The position numbers and the translations under genes are program-made. This document shows, piece after piece, positions 47,915 to 60,096 of a DNA stretch of 64,000 nucleotides. Position 1 is the first letter of the stretch. Every line of letters begins with the position of its first letter. The DNA is taken from contig JAESIW010000020.1 of assembly GCA_016802295.1 (NCBI GenBank), forward strand, positions 5,668,062 to 5,732,061. Direction: 5' to 3'. The notes beneath the pieces are model-generated. The model saw only the letters and a program-made list of their open reading frames with translations. It was not told where the DNA came from and searched no databases. This stretch comes from Brachionus rotundiformis (lineage: Eukaryota > Rotifera > Eurotatoria > Ploima > Brachionidae).

Positions 47915-50303
47915 TTTCTTAAATTCTCTAAAAATAAAATAATTTTATTTTCAAATATAACCCAAGCTTTTTAAAACAAAATTTCTTTATAGATTATGAT
48001 GTTAACGTGGCAATCAAAAACAACATAAATATTGTATATTAAGAAATTAAAAAAAAATCTGCAGAAATAGTGTGTTTTTCTCTTGGTTTAAATAGAATAT
48101 AGAGAAGTTAGATATTTTATTAAGTGGTGACGTAGATAAGAAACTTGATCTGGCCAAGAGAAATTATTTTTTTTAAATGAATATAAAAATTCATCTTATT
48201 TAAATACCCAAATCGGAGTATTCGTGTAAAAATTGAATCAATTTTCACCAAGATGGGTCGTGTTTTCCGATGATTGGATAAATTTTAGGACAAAAAAAAA
48301 GTATTAGCTTAAAGTTTTGAATTTCTTTATGTTAAAAAACAAAACTTAGAATGTAAGTTAAATATTTCCAAACTTGTATACCTAACAGTTGGAATATATT
48401 TTTGATAATTATAAAAAAATAAAAATAAAAGCGTATCTGAATCGTGTTTAAATACTAATACAAATATTTATTTCTATTGAAAAAGCTGACCTTTAATATT
48501 CTTGACCCATTAAACTTAATGAATCCCGCTCTAAAAACGGTATTTTCATAAATAAAAAAATTAACCATGCAGCTGTTTTACACGTATTAGTTTTATCTCT
48601 AGATGATAAAATAATATTTTATTATTATTTTTATTAAAATTGAATGATAACCAAATAAATAAAAGATACTTTGAGCTAAATAGGAATAAAAAGGCAAAAA
48701 TCTCCTGCTAAACAACATTGGCAAACTAACATGTTGTTTATTTAAGAATTTAAAACTATTGAATAATTAAAAATTAATTAATTAGTGTTTGGAACATTTG
48801 TACCCGTTTAAAATATAAAATAACTCAATGATTCAAAATATAAATAAACAACAAATTGTAAGAGCAAATTAAACTTAAATAATTTGACAATTATCTTTGG
48901 TAACAGAAGTTAATTTAAGAAAATTTTTTACTATATATAATAAACGTAGAATTGAATAAAAAAATAATTTTGTTTTCTTTGGATATTGTGAATTTCAAAA
49001 ACAAACAAAAAAAATTCTTCCTATTTTGATAAATTAAAATTTACTAAAATAAAATATATTTTTAAAAAATGCTGCTACATAGTTCAACATACTTTGTTGT
49101 ATTTATTTTACCAAAAATGAAAACTTAAATTTCTTTGTTTTAGGTAAACAAAATCAATAATCAATTTAAATCGTTTTGATGCTTTACTTTTTGTCATTTA
49201 TATACATCAGAAAAAAGACGCAAAAGAGTATTTTGCACTATGTTGTAGTATTTTTTTAAACACATTTTAATTTATCAAAATAGAAAGAATTTTTGTTCCG
49301 TTTGTTTTTGAAATTCACAATACTTGTTTTTTTTCATTAATTATTAAGCTTGACAATTTAATTTATTGAATAAATATAATTAAATAAAGCAACTTTTTTT
49401 AATCAAATTGTTTTTATTAGGCTCAATTTATGAAAAATAAGACTTAATAGCTTGTCTTTTGGCATCTCATATTTAATGACACCAAGGGTTTCTATGCTAG
49501 AATCATATTCATAATATTGCAATGAATGAGACATAGTATTTTTTACTGTGAAATCACGCAGATAAACACATCATTATTTATCTTTTCTTAACTAAAAATC
49601 ATTTTTATTTTTTTTTAGAAAATACAAGTCTTAAGTGGTATTTGTCCCGGAAATATATGTTTTATCGGTTGTCACATGGCTAACGTAGGAGCGATTTTAT
49701 CAAAAATTTTTCTAAATAAATTAAAAGAAAAACAATTTTATCAAAGCAATTTTTAGTTCTCTAAATTAAAAATAGAAATTAAAAATCAAGAGAAAAAAAA
49801 ACATATTTTTTATAGCTAACATAAGTTGTTTACCTCAAGAATCCTTAATAATTTCAAGTCTCAATTAAAATTCAAGTCAATTCAAATTTCAAGTCTCGAT
49901 TTTCTTAAGATTTTTGGCTGTGTTTTGTTTTTATCAATTCTTACTGACCATTATCATAAGTTTTGCTGTATTTATTGGTAAATATTTATATATGAATTGA
50001 ATGTGGTCATTTTTTATTAACTAAAATTTCCATAATATTTATAAGAATATTTTGGTCAAGCTTATTTTTAAAAATCAAATTTTTTAATTTTTACATCTAT
50101 TTATCAATTTATATTTATTGAAACTAGATCATTTAAATTTTTTTTTAATTAAAATTTATTCTTCTTAATTTAAACTTTCACAAAATTTTATTATTAAAAA
50201 AAATCATTTAATTTTAAATTTATTAAAATTGAAATTATTCTAATAATTTCGAAGAATCTTAATTACAAAATTGAATAGTATAGATAATAATAATTCGAAG
50301 TCT
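47915..50303. other. Intergenic between USP22-like and PDI genes
   Basis: PDI promoter side (acceptor-like TTTTTAG at ~47928-47934, CCAAT-like ATTGG at ~48274), then a large foldback element (48986-49320, listed separately). The remainder is AT-rich without recognisable content. Confidence 0.5.
48986..49320. mobile_element. TA-flanked foldback element with long inverted termini
   Basis: The left end TTGTGAATTTCAAAAACAAA and the reverse complement of the right end are identical for 21 bp, then align with small gaps through CTATTTTGATAAATTAAAAT and on to about 100 bp. TA flanks both ends (48984-48985, 49321-49322). The ~335-bp size, TA duplication and long arms fit a non-autonomous Tc1/mariner-type foldback MITE. 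No coding sequence inside. Confidence 0.85.
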
Positions 50304-52563
50304 TTATTCAAATTCGTGCCAAATTCTATGATAAAATAGAAGGTATCTTAAATAATTTTTAGTTAAATAATAACTAAGAAGAAATAAAATTAATATTACC
50401 CTTCACTGTTTAAAACTTCACTTAAACTTGCTTTACTTATTATATGATCACTACAGTTAAACCATTCGTTATCTCTCAGCCTAATAAATGATGTATAATG
50501 TCCAGATTCCAAAGTACCATGATGATTCACCACCGCAAATAGAAAATACCTGAAGAAAAATAAATATTTATCACCATAGTTATCATAAAATTATTTCAAA
50601 TGTAACAACTTGTAAGATTGTAGTCTTCTATTTGAAAAATTAAGGGTGTCATTGCTGATAACTTCTTTATTAATTATATTTGGTATGTGATTCGGATTGC
50701 TTGATTTATTTGACATGAATGGACTCATGTCAAGCAACTCAGGAAAAGATATGTGATCAGATATTTTTTTGTGTACGCGATTAGTTTGTTCGAATCTCTT
50801 TGAAAAAAAAATGTTATTTTTTTTACCATAAAGTATTATAAAGTATAAAAAATTGTATTCCAACTTTTAGATGAAAACAGCAAACAACTGGTAGTTTTTT
50901 CATAGTAAACTGTTTTTTAGCTTCCCTTGATGATTTACAGTTTGAACAATTAAAACTAGTCAATATTTCGGGAAATGTGAATCTAAAAATTAAAATACTT
51001 TAAATTAATATTATAAATTTAAGTAATTTTACTTTTGTAAACAGTCCTCAAGTCTAAGAGTCTCACCAAATACTTTATTTAAGGCGTTTCGTCCAGCTTT
51101 CCCAGTATTTTTAAAAATGTCCAGAGATATATCCCTTTAAAAAAATGACTAATTAATTAACCTTATTTTTAAAAATCTATGTAAATTGAGTTATACCAGA
51201 ATGGGTCTACAGTAGTTGATATGTTGCTAAAAAAAACTTTGAATAATTTTTTAAAATACGTTTTTGACCATTTAAATTCGGACTTACTTGCAATTAGAGC
51301 AAATAACATCTGATTGAAGACCTCCTGTAAATATTTTATCAATTATACAGTGACAATTATTATAGTTTATAAATTTTTTTTTATCCATGTTCAAAGATTT
51401 ACAATTCACATCATTTTCTAAATTGATAAAAAACTTAAAGGTTAAATTTTTTATCGAAAAAAAAATTCCTCATTAATTATTTAGGTGAATTTTTTTTTAA
51501 TTTTAGCTTTGTAAATTAATTTATGAAATTACCGATGAAATTAGTGTGAAGTGCATTCAAGGCAGCTATAAAAAATTCCTATATAAATTGATAAAAATAA
51601 ACAAAATCTAAGATGATAAGATTAAATTACATGTGCATCCTGCTGTTCGTATCCAGCCAGATGTTTTACCTGAGTCCAAACTTGGTGCAACATGCGAAAC
51701 GGTATATAAGGTGATCTTTTTCCTGAGTAAAACTATAAAGATTTTAAGTTAATTAAAAATATGAACAGATCATGGGAACAGATTACTTCTTGAAAAAGAG
51801 ACGCTATCTCGCAAACGAGACAAATATTTTTATCATTATTTTTGCTTTTGAACAAACATAGGTGTTGATCACCCAGGAAGTAATCTCTCAGACTTGGAAT
51901 ATGAGTAAGTGTTTGCAGAATGCAATTCATGAAACAAGTATTTCCAAGATTGATTAGACCCCTCAGTCCAATTATTGATGATGATTTTATTTTGAAAGAC
52001 TTTATAACTGATAATGAATTGTCAAAAGTTGGATTCAGTTGGTGATATTTTTTGAGAATTTTAAGCGTTTTATGACAAGGTGCCCATTCGGAGAATCTGC
52101 CATGTGGTAAAAAATTCACCTTATTAAATGACTCGTACATGAAGGCATCCAATTCTGAATTGTACTGAAAATCTTTACATTGGAAACAATAAATGGCTCC
52201 ATAAGCTGAATCAAATGTGATGCTATGGCCAGTTTTCAATGCATGTTGTTCAATATGGCAACGATTATTCAAGCTAAAACAACCAATGTAAAAACAACTT
52301 GCACACAAATGCAATCTAGAACTGTCATTTGAGCATAATAAATCAGAATTACATAATTGCTCGCATTTCAAAATCTTGAAAGCATTTTTTGACATTTCTT
52401 CTTTTTCCAAGTCCAAAGTTTTGTCATAATGGTTCAGATCTAATAAAATGCTTATTATTTTTTCCAATTGATTTTTTTTTTTCGATTGATTTTGGTCAGA
52501 ATTTTCCCCAAATGATAGATTGTACTTGTTCACGAAAAATTCAATGTGAACGCATTTTTTCAT
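50304..52563 (-). CDS. USP22: Ubiquitin carboxyl-terminal hydrolase of USP22/Ubp8 type (SAGA DUB)
   Basis: Deubiquitinase of the SAGA coactivator, acting on histone H2B/H2A ubiquitin. Ten exons: 51787-52563, 51631-51732, 51533-51578, 51288-51417, 51197-51226, 51033-51134, 50865-50982, 50610-50797, 50400-50549, 50304-50346; 561 aa, phases all agree. N-terminal ZnF-UBP domain (CASCFYIGCF, HALKTGHSI, GAIYCFQC), then the USP fold: Cys box GLINLGNTCFMNCILQTLTH (catalytic Cys ~210), LAGYEQQDAHEFF, IFTGGLQSD, two CxxC zinc pairs (CSNC, CSNC), KLPVVCCFHLKRF and His box LFAVVNHHGTLESGHYTSFI. The end SEGYLLFYHRIWHEFE matches USP22. The catalytic triad is intact. Exon 5 is only 30 nt. Confidence 0.94.
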
Positions 52564-53336
52564 TTTGAAAAGCTGACTTTATTAATTTTAACCAATTTTT
52601 TTTGCTTGTAACGGTGAAATAAGTAAGCTTTATTAATATAAAAAAATTTAAATATTTCTGCTAAATGTTAAATTTTAAATCACAAACACTAAACATAGCT
52701 AATTTATATTTTATATTTTTGCTTTATATGAATCATTTAAACATAACAATTGGTTTAGATTTTAAAAATTGAAAAATGGTAATAGAATATGATATCTAAA
52801 TAAAGCTATCTCAGATTAGAAAATTGCTATACAACGAAAAAAAATAAAAAAAAGCTAAAAAATCTTTGATTTATTTTGAATTCTTTTTTTTAACATGGTT
52901 AATCGAGAAAGATCCAAGTTTGGTACATAAACATTTACCGTACCATCTTTAAAAAAATGATGAACTGATCAAATTTTACGGTAGCTTATTCCTATGATAA
53001 GAATTTTACTTAGAGAAAATAATTTTTTATGATTATTTCACAGAATTTCCTCCATGCCTTTTTGAACAACATGAAGTCAGTATTTGGAGCTAAAAAATGA
53101 ACGGTACCAATCTAAAATTTCAAGCAGAAAATTGATCGATGAAAAAATTGATAATTGATAAATTATTTGTAATAGATTTACGTTGTCCGGAGTAATATTG
53201 TCTATTAAAAAAACACTTTATCTGAATAACTATACTTTATTTTAAATTAATTTTATATTTATAAGAAAATTCATAAATTTTTCTTGAAAACTATTTTAAA
53301 TCTTAAAACAAAATAAGCCTTAAATTTAAAATTTAA

Positions 53337-53569
53337 CACTCAAACACCGGATGACTTTTTTCGGCATTCTTAACTTTATCTCTTTTTTGTATTTGGTTAA
53401 ATAAATGTAATTAAAATAATTGATAATTAAAATCAAAAAATATTAAGATTAATTTATTTTTAAATTATTTATTAATTTATTACTTGCAAAATATACCTTT
53501 TTTGATGGAATAAAAATTAAAAGATTAGTTAACTCAATGGGTCTAAAAAAACCCTCCGGGTTTTGAGTG
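53337..53569. mobile_element. TTAA-flanked MITE, subfamily B copy 2
   Basis: A 233-bp element begins CACTCAAACACCGG and ends CCGGGTTTTGAGTG, flanked by TTAA (53333-53336, 53570-53573). The right end (AATGGGTCTAAAAAAACCC) matches the copy at 21124-21338, and both termini changed together from CACTAGAA to CACTCAAA, so it represents a diverged subfamily of the same piggyBac-like group. Confidence 0.8.
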
Positions 53570-53645
53570 TTAAACAAATATTTTTTAATTTATTACTCAA
53601 ATCCAAAATAATTTAGATCTAATATAAAAACAATTTTTAAATTAC

Positions 53646-53760
53646 AATAATAATAATAATAATATAAGTTACAACAAGCTAGCAAGTTAGACTTGCGAAA
53701 TGGGAAACAGTAGGATCCCATCTATGGTAACTGTGTTATATACTGTGTTAAGAGCACAGC
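53646..53760 (-). repeat. LINE 3'-end-like sequence with (AAT)n, minus orientation
   Basis: (AAT)n at ~53646-53662 followed by GTTACAACAAGC, ACTTGCGAAATGGG and ATCCCATCTATGGTAACT, related to the reverse complement of 33970-34072. Orientation and tail fit a 5'-truncated LINE or SINE copy. Similarity judged by eye. Confidence 0.4.
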
Positions 53761-54729
53761 CACTTCCCTAAATTAATGACAAATTTTCTTTTAAAAATAT
53801 AAACTAATAATCTATTTACAAAAAAAAATACTTAGAATTTTAACTTAAGTTAATATTTCAAGTGATTAAAAAATATTTTTCTAAATCTATTTGATGTTTG
53901 AATGTGACCGAATTTTAAAAATTTCTATTTTATAATCACTCTGTTTGAGCTGTTGAATTGTATGATAATATAATCTTTTAAAATTAAAGCCTTAATTTTT
54001 CCAAACTTAAATTCTTGCCGGTATTGAACGATATGATAAACAATTAAACATTAAATAAAAATATACAAATACTACGTCTAGTTAAATTTTACTTTAAAAG
54101 ACCCTGATCTATTAACATAAATGTGATCTTTTCTCCAGTACAACGATAGTATTATTGAAAGATATTTTTTTTTGCTTAAATAGTGAACAAAAAAAGTATA
54201 AAAAAATCATCAATATTAGCAAATTTATTATGGAAAAGATAAAAAAATAATAAAATCTTTAAATACGGATAATTACAATATATATTTTATTAAAACTAAT
54301 ATGATGTTCTTAAAGGTTATGAGTCGTAATTGTGAATCTTATTATAAGCGAAAAATTTGATGAACAGTTAATTCTTTTGGTCTTTTATTTTAAAAAAAAC
54401 ACCTTTTTTTTTGTTTTAGATTCATGGTTTTTTTCCACTTTAAAAATTATAAGAATATGAAATCACGTTACTGATTGCTGATATTTGATTGATATATCAA
54501 TTTTAATTAAAAATGTAGCAGTATTAACTCAAACTTAAGTTTATCTTTTATAAAATAAGAACAATTTATTTAAAATAAATAAAATTTAATCCAAAAATAT
54601 CAGACTAAGGCGAATAATAAAGACTTTGATTTTATTTTAATTTAATAATTAAAAAAATGATACAAAAATTTAATGATAAGATATCCTATAAATAATTAAG
54701 AAAATTTCTCTGCTCGCATACAACTCATC

Positions 54730-55483
54730 TCACTTCCAGTCCTTTGAAATTTCCAAAGTCCATTCCCACTTAGCGTATATATTTTTATCATCGTCGGTGA
54801 TAGATGATTTCATATGATATTTTCCTCTGGCCATTAAACCTTTAAAAAAATCTCATTATCAAAAACAACCTTGAATATGAAACCAACCTGACGGAGCCAC
54901 TTCTTTCTCACTTACATACTCCTGCAGCTCAGCTTTTGGCGCTCTACTGCCCATCATATAAGTTGATTTATCAGCTTAAAAATTTAAAAATCCTCAAAAC
55001 CATTTTACTTTTTTTCTCATCTGCTTACTTCTAATAGGACCTTTATGGGCAGTTTGGACCAACTTCAAACCACTAACTATGTCTCTTTGAACATAAAACT
55101 CCATTTTCATTCTATATACAGCCCCTTCTTTCAACGTAATGACTTGGTCTTTCAGTTTATCTACATTTTCTTTTAGATCAAATATGAATTCGCCATGATC
55201 TTCGGGAATCAGGACTATTTTTTTGAGAATAAGTTTGCTCTCAATACTTGGTTCTAATTTTTAAAAATTTTAAATCAAAATTAACATTGGCATTGTCGGA
55301 TAGATTACCAATGATAACATTAATGGCCCCGCCGATGAGTTGCTGTTTATATTTTGTTAATGATTGATCATCTTGGTCCTTGTTCCATAACTCGCTTATT
55401 GGCACATTCTTTGGCGGTATGTACTTGGAATTGACCTCTTCGTCGTCCAAATTTTCGTGTTGGGAAGCGTCGCTTTTGTTCAT
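54730..55483 (-). CDS. ARHGDI: Rho GDP-dissociation inhibitor (RhoGDI)
   Basis: Cytosolic regulator that extracts prenylated Rho/Rac/Cdc42 from membranes and holds them GDP-bound. Four exons: 55309-55483, 55029-55253, 54888-54974, 54730-54839; 198 aa (human RhoGDI1 204). The N-terminal regulatory arm contains SKYIPPKNVPISEL and DQDDQSLTKYKQQL (human YKPPAQKSIQEI..DKDDESLRKYKEAL). The immunoglobulin-like prenyl-binding domain has TLKEGAVYRMKMEFYVQRDI, VSGLKLVQTAHKG and TYMMGSRAPK. The end GLMARGKYHMKSSITDDDK and WEWTLEISKDWK is diagnostic. The in-frame stop in unspliced exon 1 read-through supports the 55-nt intron. TTTAG 24 nt upstream of the ATG is acceptor-like. Confidence 0.95.
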
Positions 55484-57571
55484 TATTAACTCACTTGAAC
55501 AAATTTCTAAACAAATTGAATCAAATTATTGAAAAAGCGATTTTTATTAGCACAATTAAATTTGAAATCACTTTTGCATGAAATTGAAGTTTTGAAATTT
55601 TTTTTACTTTCATTAGTTTTATTACGACAAAAAAAAGCGAGAGATCAGAAAAAATGAGAGAAAACTTGATGCTAGTGTGGTGAATGAGTGAGTGTTTTTG
55701 ATATTAGAAATAAATTTAATTTTAAAAGCAATCATGGAAAAATGCTTTGAAATTGTCTTTTATTTTTTGAGGTACTATCAATTCTTGGATGTTTATTTGA
55801 TAAAAACTGCAATTTAATGGGCATAAAAAATTTAATTTTGTAACTAAATTTTATCATTTCTAAGTTATTAGCAAAATTTATATATAAATGATGATTCATT
55901 TACTTTCCTATGAATGTGTTCTTGAAAATTTCATATATATTTTATGTATTCCTAATGAGGGTGCATTTGAAAAAAAACAAACCATTTAATCCGATCTCAA
56001 TCTGCTCGAACAATCTGTCAATTTTAATTAAATCTTGCATTAATTCCTCATTTTTATTAAGTTACATAATGTTAAAAATAATTTATCAAAAAAAGAATAT
56101 TTAGACCGATAAAATGAGAAAATAAGAAAAATTAGATAGTTTCCATGGTAGCTTATCATTTTTTAAATTTACATGAGATTTATTGTTTGTTGTAGAATTT
56201 TTTTTAAATAAAGATTAAATTGAAAATACCAATTTCTTGATTTTAAAAACTTTAAACTAATTTGTGCTAACTTTTAATATATGTTCGACTTTTGATTTTT
56301 GTCTAAGAAGTATACAAAAAAATTAGCTTTTGAGTTAATTATTTTTTTGATTTTTGTGCTTCAATAAAATTATCGAATGATTTTATTAATTTTTTTATCA
56401 AAATGGCACTGATTAAAATTGTCGATCTAATGAAATTAATTTACTCAGGAAATAATTCAATTTCGAGTGCCTTTAATATGGTGCCTGAAGTAGTCTAATA
56501 ATATAAATATGAATAATTTTATGACATGATCCATTTTTGTTTAGTTTCTTTCAAAATTTATTTTAATTGAATTTAAATTATGAAAAACATAGCGAATAAT
56601 ACCATATTTTTGTCTATTCATCTGCATAGATTTGAAATTCTATCAAGTTTTTTAAAAATATATATATCTAATTCTTAATATTAAAATAAATAATGAAAAA
56701 TTTCTTTATAAAAAAATCAAAAAATATGCTAATTTAAAAATATGCTTTTTTTCCCTCGAAAGAAGCTAGGAAAGGCAAAATTTTAACTAAAATAACCCTT
56801 ATTTTGCATTATTTATTATGTAAGTAATTTGATTACCTAGTTGATTTTTTTGAATAAAATTTTTTCATGTAAATTTAATGTGATTTAATTGTGGCGTTAT
56901 TTTTACTTCGAATAAGCAAAATTCCTAGCTGACTTTTCTACATTTATACACTAGGACGCTATCCAAGCTAAAAACATCCAAAATTATTAATTTTAGCTAG
57001 AACAAGCTATGCAATTTTTACACAATTTTATGTACTTACACAAATTTACTTTACAATATATACAATTGTAAATTTAGCTTGAAATACTAGAAATTTTATA
57101 TATATTTTTCCACATATTTATAAATCATGCAACAAATACAATAAATTTTCTGGAAATTTAAAAATAGGGTAAAGTCTTTGGAAATGTTATCATTTTGAAC
57201 GAACTATTTAAATTATTTTTTGCTTTATATAAAAATTTTCTCAAATAAAAATGACTTATAATTTAAGTTACTTCAAATTTTATTAAAATTTTAATACAGT
57301 TTTATCTTGTACTTAAAAAATGGTATATATCAAGTATTTAAGACTTAATAAAAGCCAAATTGTCGATAAAAATTTAATAAATTTTTGCAGAGTTTTAAAT
57401 TAGAAAAAAAAAGCTCACAAATGCAAATTTATTTCAAAACCTTGAATGACAAAACAAAAGAAATCTTACTATTTATACAATCAAAAAAATATCATTTTTT
57501 TCAAAAAATAAAATTTTTTAATTTAGCGTTCCGATTATCATTTCAAAAGCTTAACAATTTTCCAAGAAAAA
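55484..57571. other. 2.1-kb intergenic region (divergent RhoGDI / PHGDH)
   Basis: Between two divergently transcribed genes. AT-rich; small frames at 55910-56104 and 57385-57582 lack coding character. No repeats delimited. Confidence 0.5.
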
Positions 57572-58712
57572 ATGGCACTTAACAATATAAGAAATGTTTT
57601 AATTAGCGATGACGTTAATGCTAAATGTGTTGAAATCCTACAAAATAATGGTTTTAACGTGGTTAAGAATACATCTTTAACACCTGACCAACTTAAACAA
57701 GAAATTAAGGTAGTCAGATTTGCTTTTATTAATTTTTATCTCTTTAATAACCATTTCTAATTCAAAATATCTATATATTGTTTTTTTAAAAAGAACTACG
57801 ACTGTTTGGTTGTAAGATCAGCGACTAAAGTTACCAAAGATGTATTGAACAGTGGTGTTGGTAACTTGAAATTAGTTGCTAGAGCTGGTACTGGTGTTGA
57901 TAATATAGATGTTGTATCGGCCAGCGATTTGAACATTTTGGTCATGAATGCAGTTGGTTCCAACACAATCAGCGCAGCTGAATTGACCTGTGCCATGATT
58001 TCAAGCTTGGCTAGAAACTTGCAACTGGCCAATCAGTCAATGAAAGATGGCAAATGGGAACGATCGAAATTCATGGGAACCGAGTTGTATGGTAAAACTT
58101 TGGCTGTTTTGGGTTTGGGTCGAATTGGAAGAGAAGTTGCTTCGAGAATGAGAGCTTTTGGAATGAGAATAATTGGATATGATCCAATTGTTAAACCCGA
58201 AGATGCTGCTCAATGGAATATCGAATCGATGAGTCTAGAACAAATTTGGCCACAAGCTGATTATATTACTGTACATGTTCCTTTCATGCCTGAGACAAAG
58301 AACCTCATTAACTCTCAAGTAATGTCCAAATGTAAGCGTGGATTTAGACTGGTGAACTGCGCCAGAGGAGGAATCATTGAAGAAAATGACCTACTCCAGG
58401 CTTTGAACTCTGGTCATTGTGCTGGAGCTGGCCTTGATGTGTTTGCCGAAGAGCCTACAAAAAATCTTGACTTGGTCAGACACAATGGAGTTATTTGCAC
58501 TCCACATTTAGGCGCAAGTTCAATTGAAGCCCAAAACCGAGTCGCTGTAGATATTGCTGAACAAATTGTTAAATTTGTTAAGTTTGGCAAACTAGATGGA
58601 GGTGTAAGTATTTTAAATTTAATTTAAAAAATTAATTTTTTTTTCTATTTTTTTTTCTTAAAAGGTTAACTTTGATAAATTACAGAACAAAAATATCGAA
58701 ACCAGAAATTAG
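57572..58712 (+). CDS. PHGDH: D-3-phosphoglycerate dehydrogenase, short type
   Basis: Catalyses the first step of serine synthesis (3-phosphoglycerate to 3-phosphohydroxypyruvate, NAD-dependent), cytosolic. Three exons: 57572-57709, 57794-58603, 58665-58712; 331 aa. Motifs: VLISDDVNAKCVEIL, VVRSATKV, RAGTGVDNIDV, NTISAAELTCAMI, DGKWERSKFMGTELYGKTL, Rossmann GLGRIGREV, VNCARGGIIEE (catalytic Arg), DVFAEEP (Glu), TPHLGASS (His). The chain ends shortly after the substrate/NAD domains, lacking the C-terminal ASB and ACT domains of the ~530-aa vertebrate enzyme. Short forms of this size are normal in several invertebrates, so this is not a truncation. EXOSC7 starts 191 bp downstream on the same strand. 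Confidence 0.95.
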
Positions 58713-58903
58713 AAAAATTGGTCAAATAAGACCATTTATTTTAAAATTTTTAGTTAGAATTAATTTTCTTAGACATTAATATTTAAAAATAAAATTTAAT
58801 ATGAGAGACTTATTTTTAATTTTATCTGAACCATTCAGTCTTAAAAAACTACTTACTAGTTTAAATGAATTAAATATTGATCTTTTTATATCTAGATTTA
58901 AAA

Positions 58904-60096
58904 ATGTGCGAAGCATTTTTGAGTGAATACGAAAAGATATTTTTACTTCATGGTGTTCAAGTAACAATTTCTTATATCAAATTGATAATCTATATATTTA
59001 TATATTTTTTTCAATCAATTATAATTAAAATTAAAAAAATAAACGACTAATTTTATGAAAAAAGATAATAAATTTTTGAAAACTCTTTAAATATTTTCAG
59101 GATGAGCTTCGATTAGATGGTAGAGCACCAAATGACTACAGACCAATAAAAGTAGAATTTAATAATATAAACAATAGTTATGGTTCATGTCAGCTTCTTT
59201 TGGTAATTTCCTTTTTTATTTGTTACTGTGTTTTAACTAGTTTTTAAGGGTGATACAAAAGTGATTGCCGCAGTTAAAGCTGAATTAGATACACCAGATG
59301 CTTTTACACCAAATATGGGAAAATTAGATTTTTTTGTTGATTGGTAAATCTGATAATAATTCTATAATGAATATCATTTTTAGATGGATACTTAAGCTCG
59401 GCTAATGCTGCTCCAGAATTTCAAGGAAGAGGTGGTGAACAAATAGCATCACAAATAGTTAACATTCTCACTAATCTATTTTCACCCAAAAATTTTGATC
59501 TCACTCAGCTTAACATTGTTTCTGGTAAAAAATGCTGGCATTTATATATAGACATAGTAGTATGTTAAATTTTATATTGCATATAAAAAAAATTAAATTT
59601 AACCTAAGTTATTGGAATCATCTGGCAATCTTTATGATGCTTGTGCTTTGGCAGCTAAACTAGCAATAACTCGAGCCAGATTTCCACGTTTGACCATCAA
59701 ATCAGATGACGAGGGTCAAATTGAAATTGATTTTGCAGATGAAACTGAAGAGGCCATGAAGCTTAATGTAGAAAATCTACCTCACTCAGTCAGTGTTTGC
59801 AAAATAGGAAATAATTATGTAGTTGATTCAGACCTAAAGGAAGAATCTGTGACCAAAGTAAGAATCACATTTGGTTTTGATAATAAAGGCAATATAAGAT
59901 ACACCAGTAAAGATGGCTTTGGAAGTCTTGATCCAGACTCGTTTTACTCAATAATAGATGTAAGCGTATTTTCACTTGAAATTTTAGATTAAATGAATTT
60001 GAACTTTTTTAGATTGCTAAAAATTCTTCAAAAAAACTTGAGGACTTTTATACAGAAGCTGTTTCCAGAATTGACGATAAATATTTTTCAACATAA
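58904..60096 (+). CDS. EXOSC7: Exosome complex component RRP42 (EXOSC7)
   Basis: RNase PH-like ring subunit of the RNA exosome (3'-5' RNA processing and decay, nucleus and cytoplasm); structural, not catalytic. Six exons: 58904-58960, 59101-59202, 59249-59343, 59397-59559, 59609-59959, 60013-60096; 852 nt, 283 aa (human 291). Exon 1 MCEAFLSEYEKIFLLHGVQ parallels human MCSEVTISEAEKVYIVHGVQ. Then LRLDGRAPNDYRPI, GDTKVIAAVKAEL, DFFVDCSANAAPEFQGRGGE, CWHLYIDIVLLESSGNLYDA. Introns are 46-140 nt. TTTTATATCTAG ends 8 nt upstream of the ATG, an acceptor-like site with no visible partner exon. Confidence 0.95.

Larger units (their letters stand above)
52564..54729. other. Intergenic between RhoGDI and USP22-like genes
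   Basis: Holds the MITE at 53337-53569 and a LINE-tail-like repeat at 53646-53760 (listed separately), and the 3' flank of RhoGDI. No gene. Confidence 0.5.

Noticed and set aside
48128..48134. TGACGTA element upstream of PDI as an unfolded-protein-response site
   Set aside because: A 7-bp match without the NF-Y spacing of an ERSE; too weak to annotate as a feature.
52938..52986. TTACCGTACC ... TTTTACGGTAGC inverted repeat
   Set aside because: Resembles the CCGT-type MITE ends but the arms are only ~8 bp and no TA-bounded unit can be delimited.
57385..57582. 65-codon frame just upstream of PHGDH
   Set aside because: Phe/Lys-rich AT-driven composition, overlaps the PHGDH start in another frame, no similarity.
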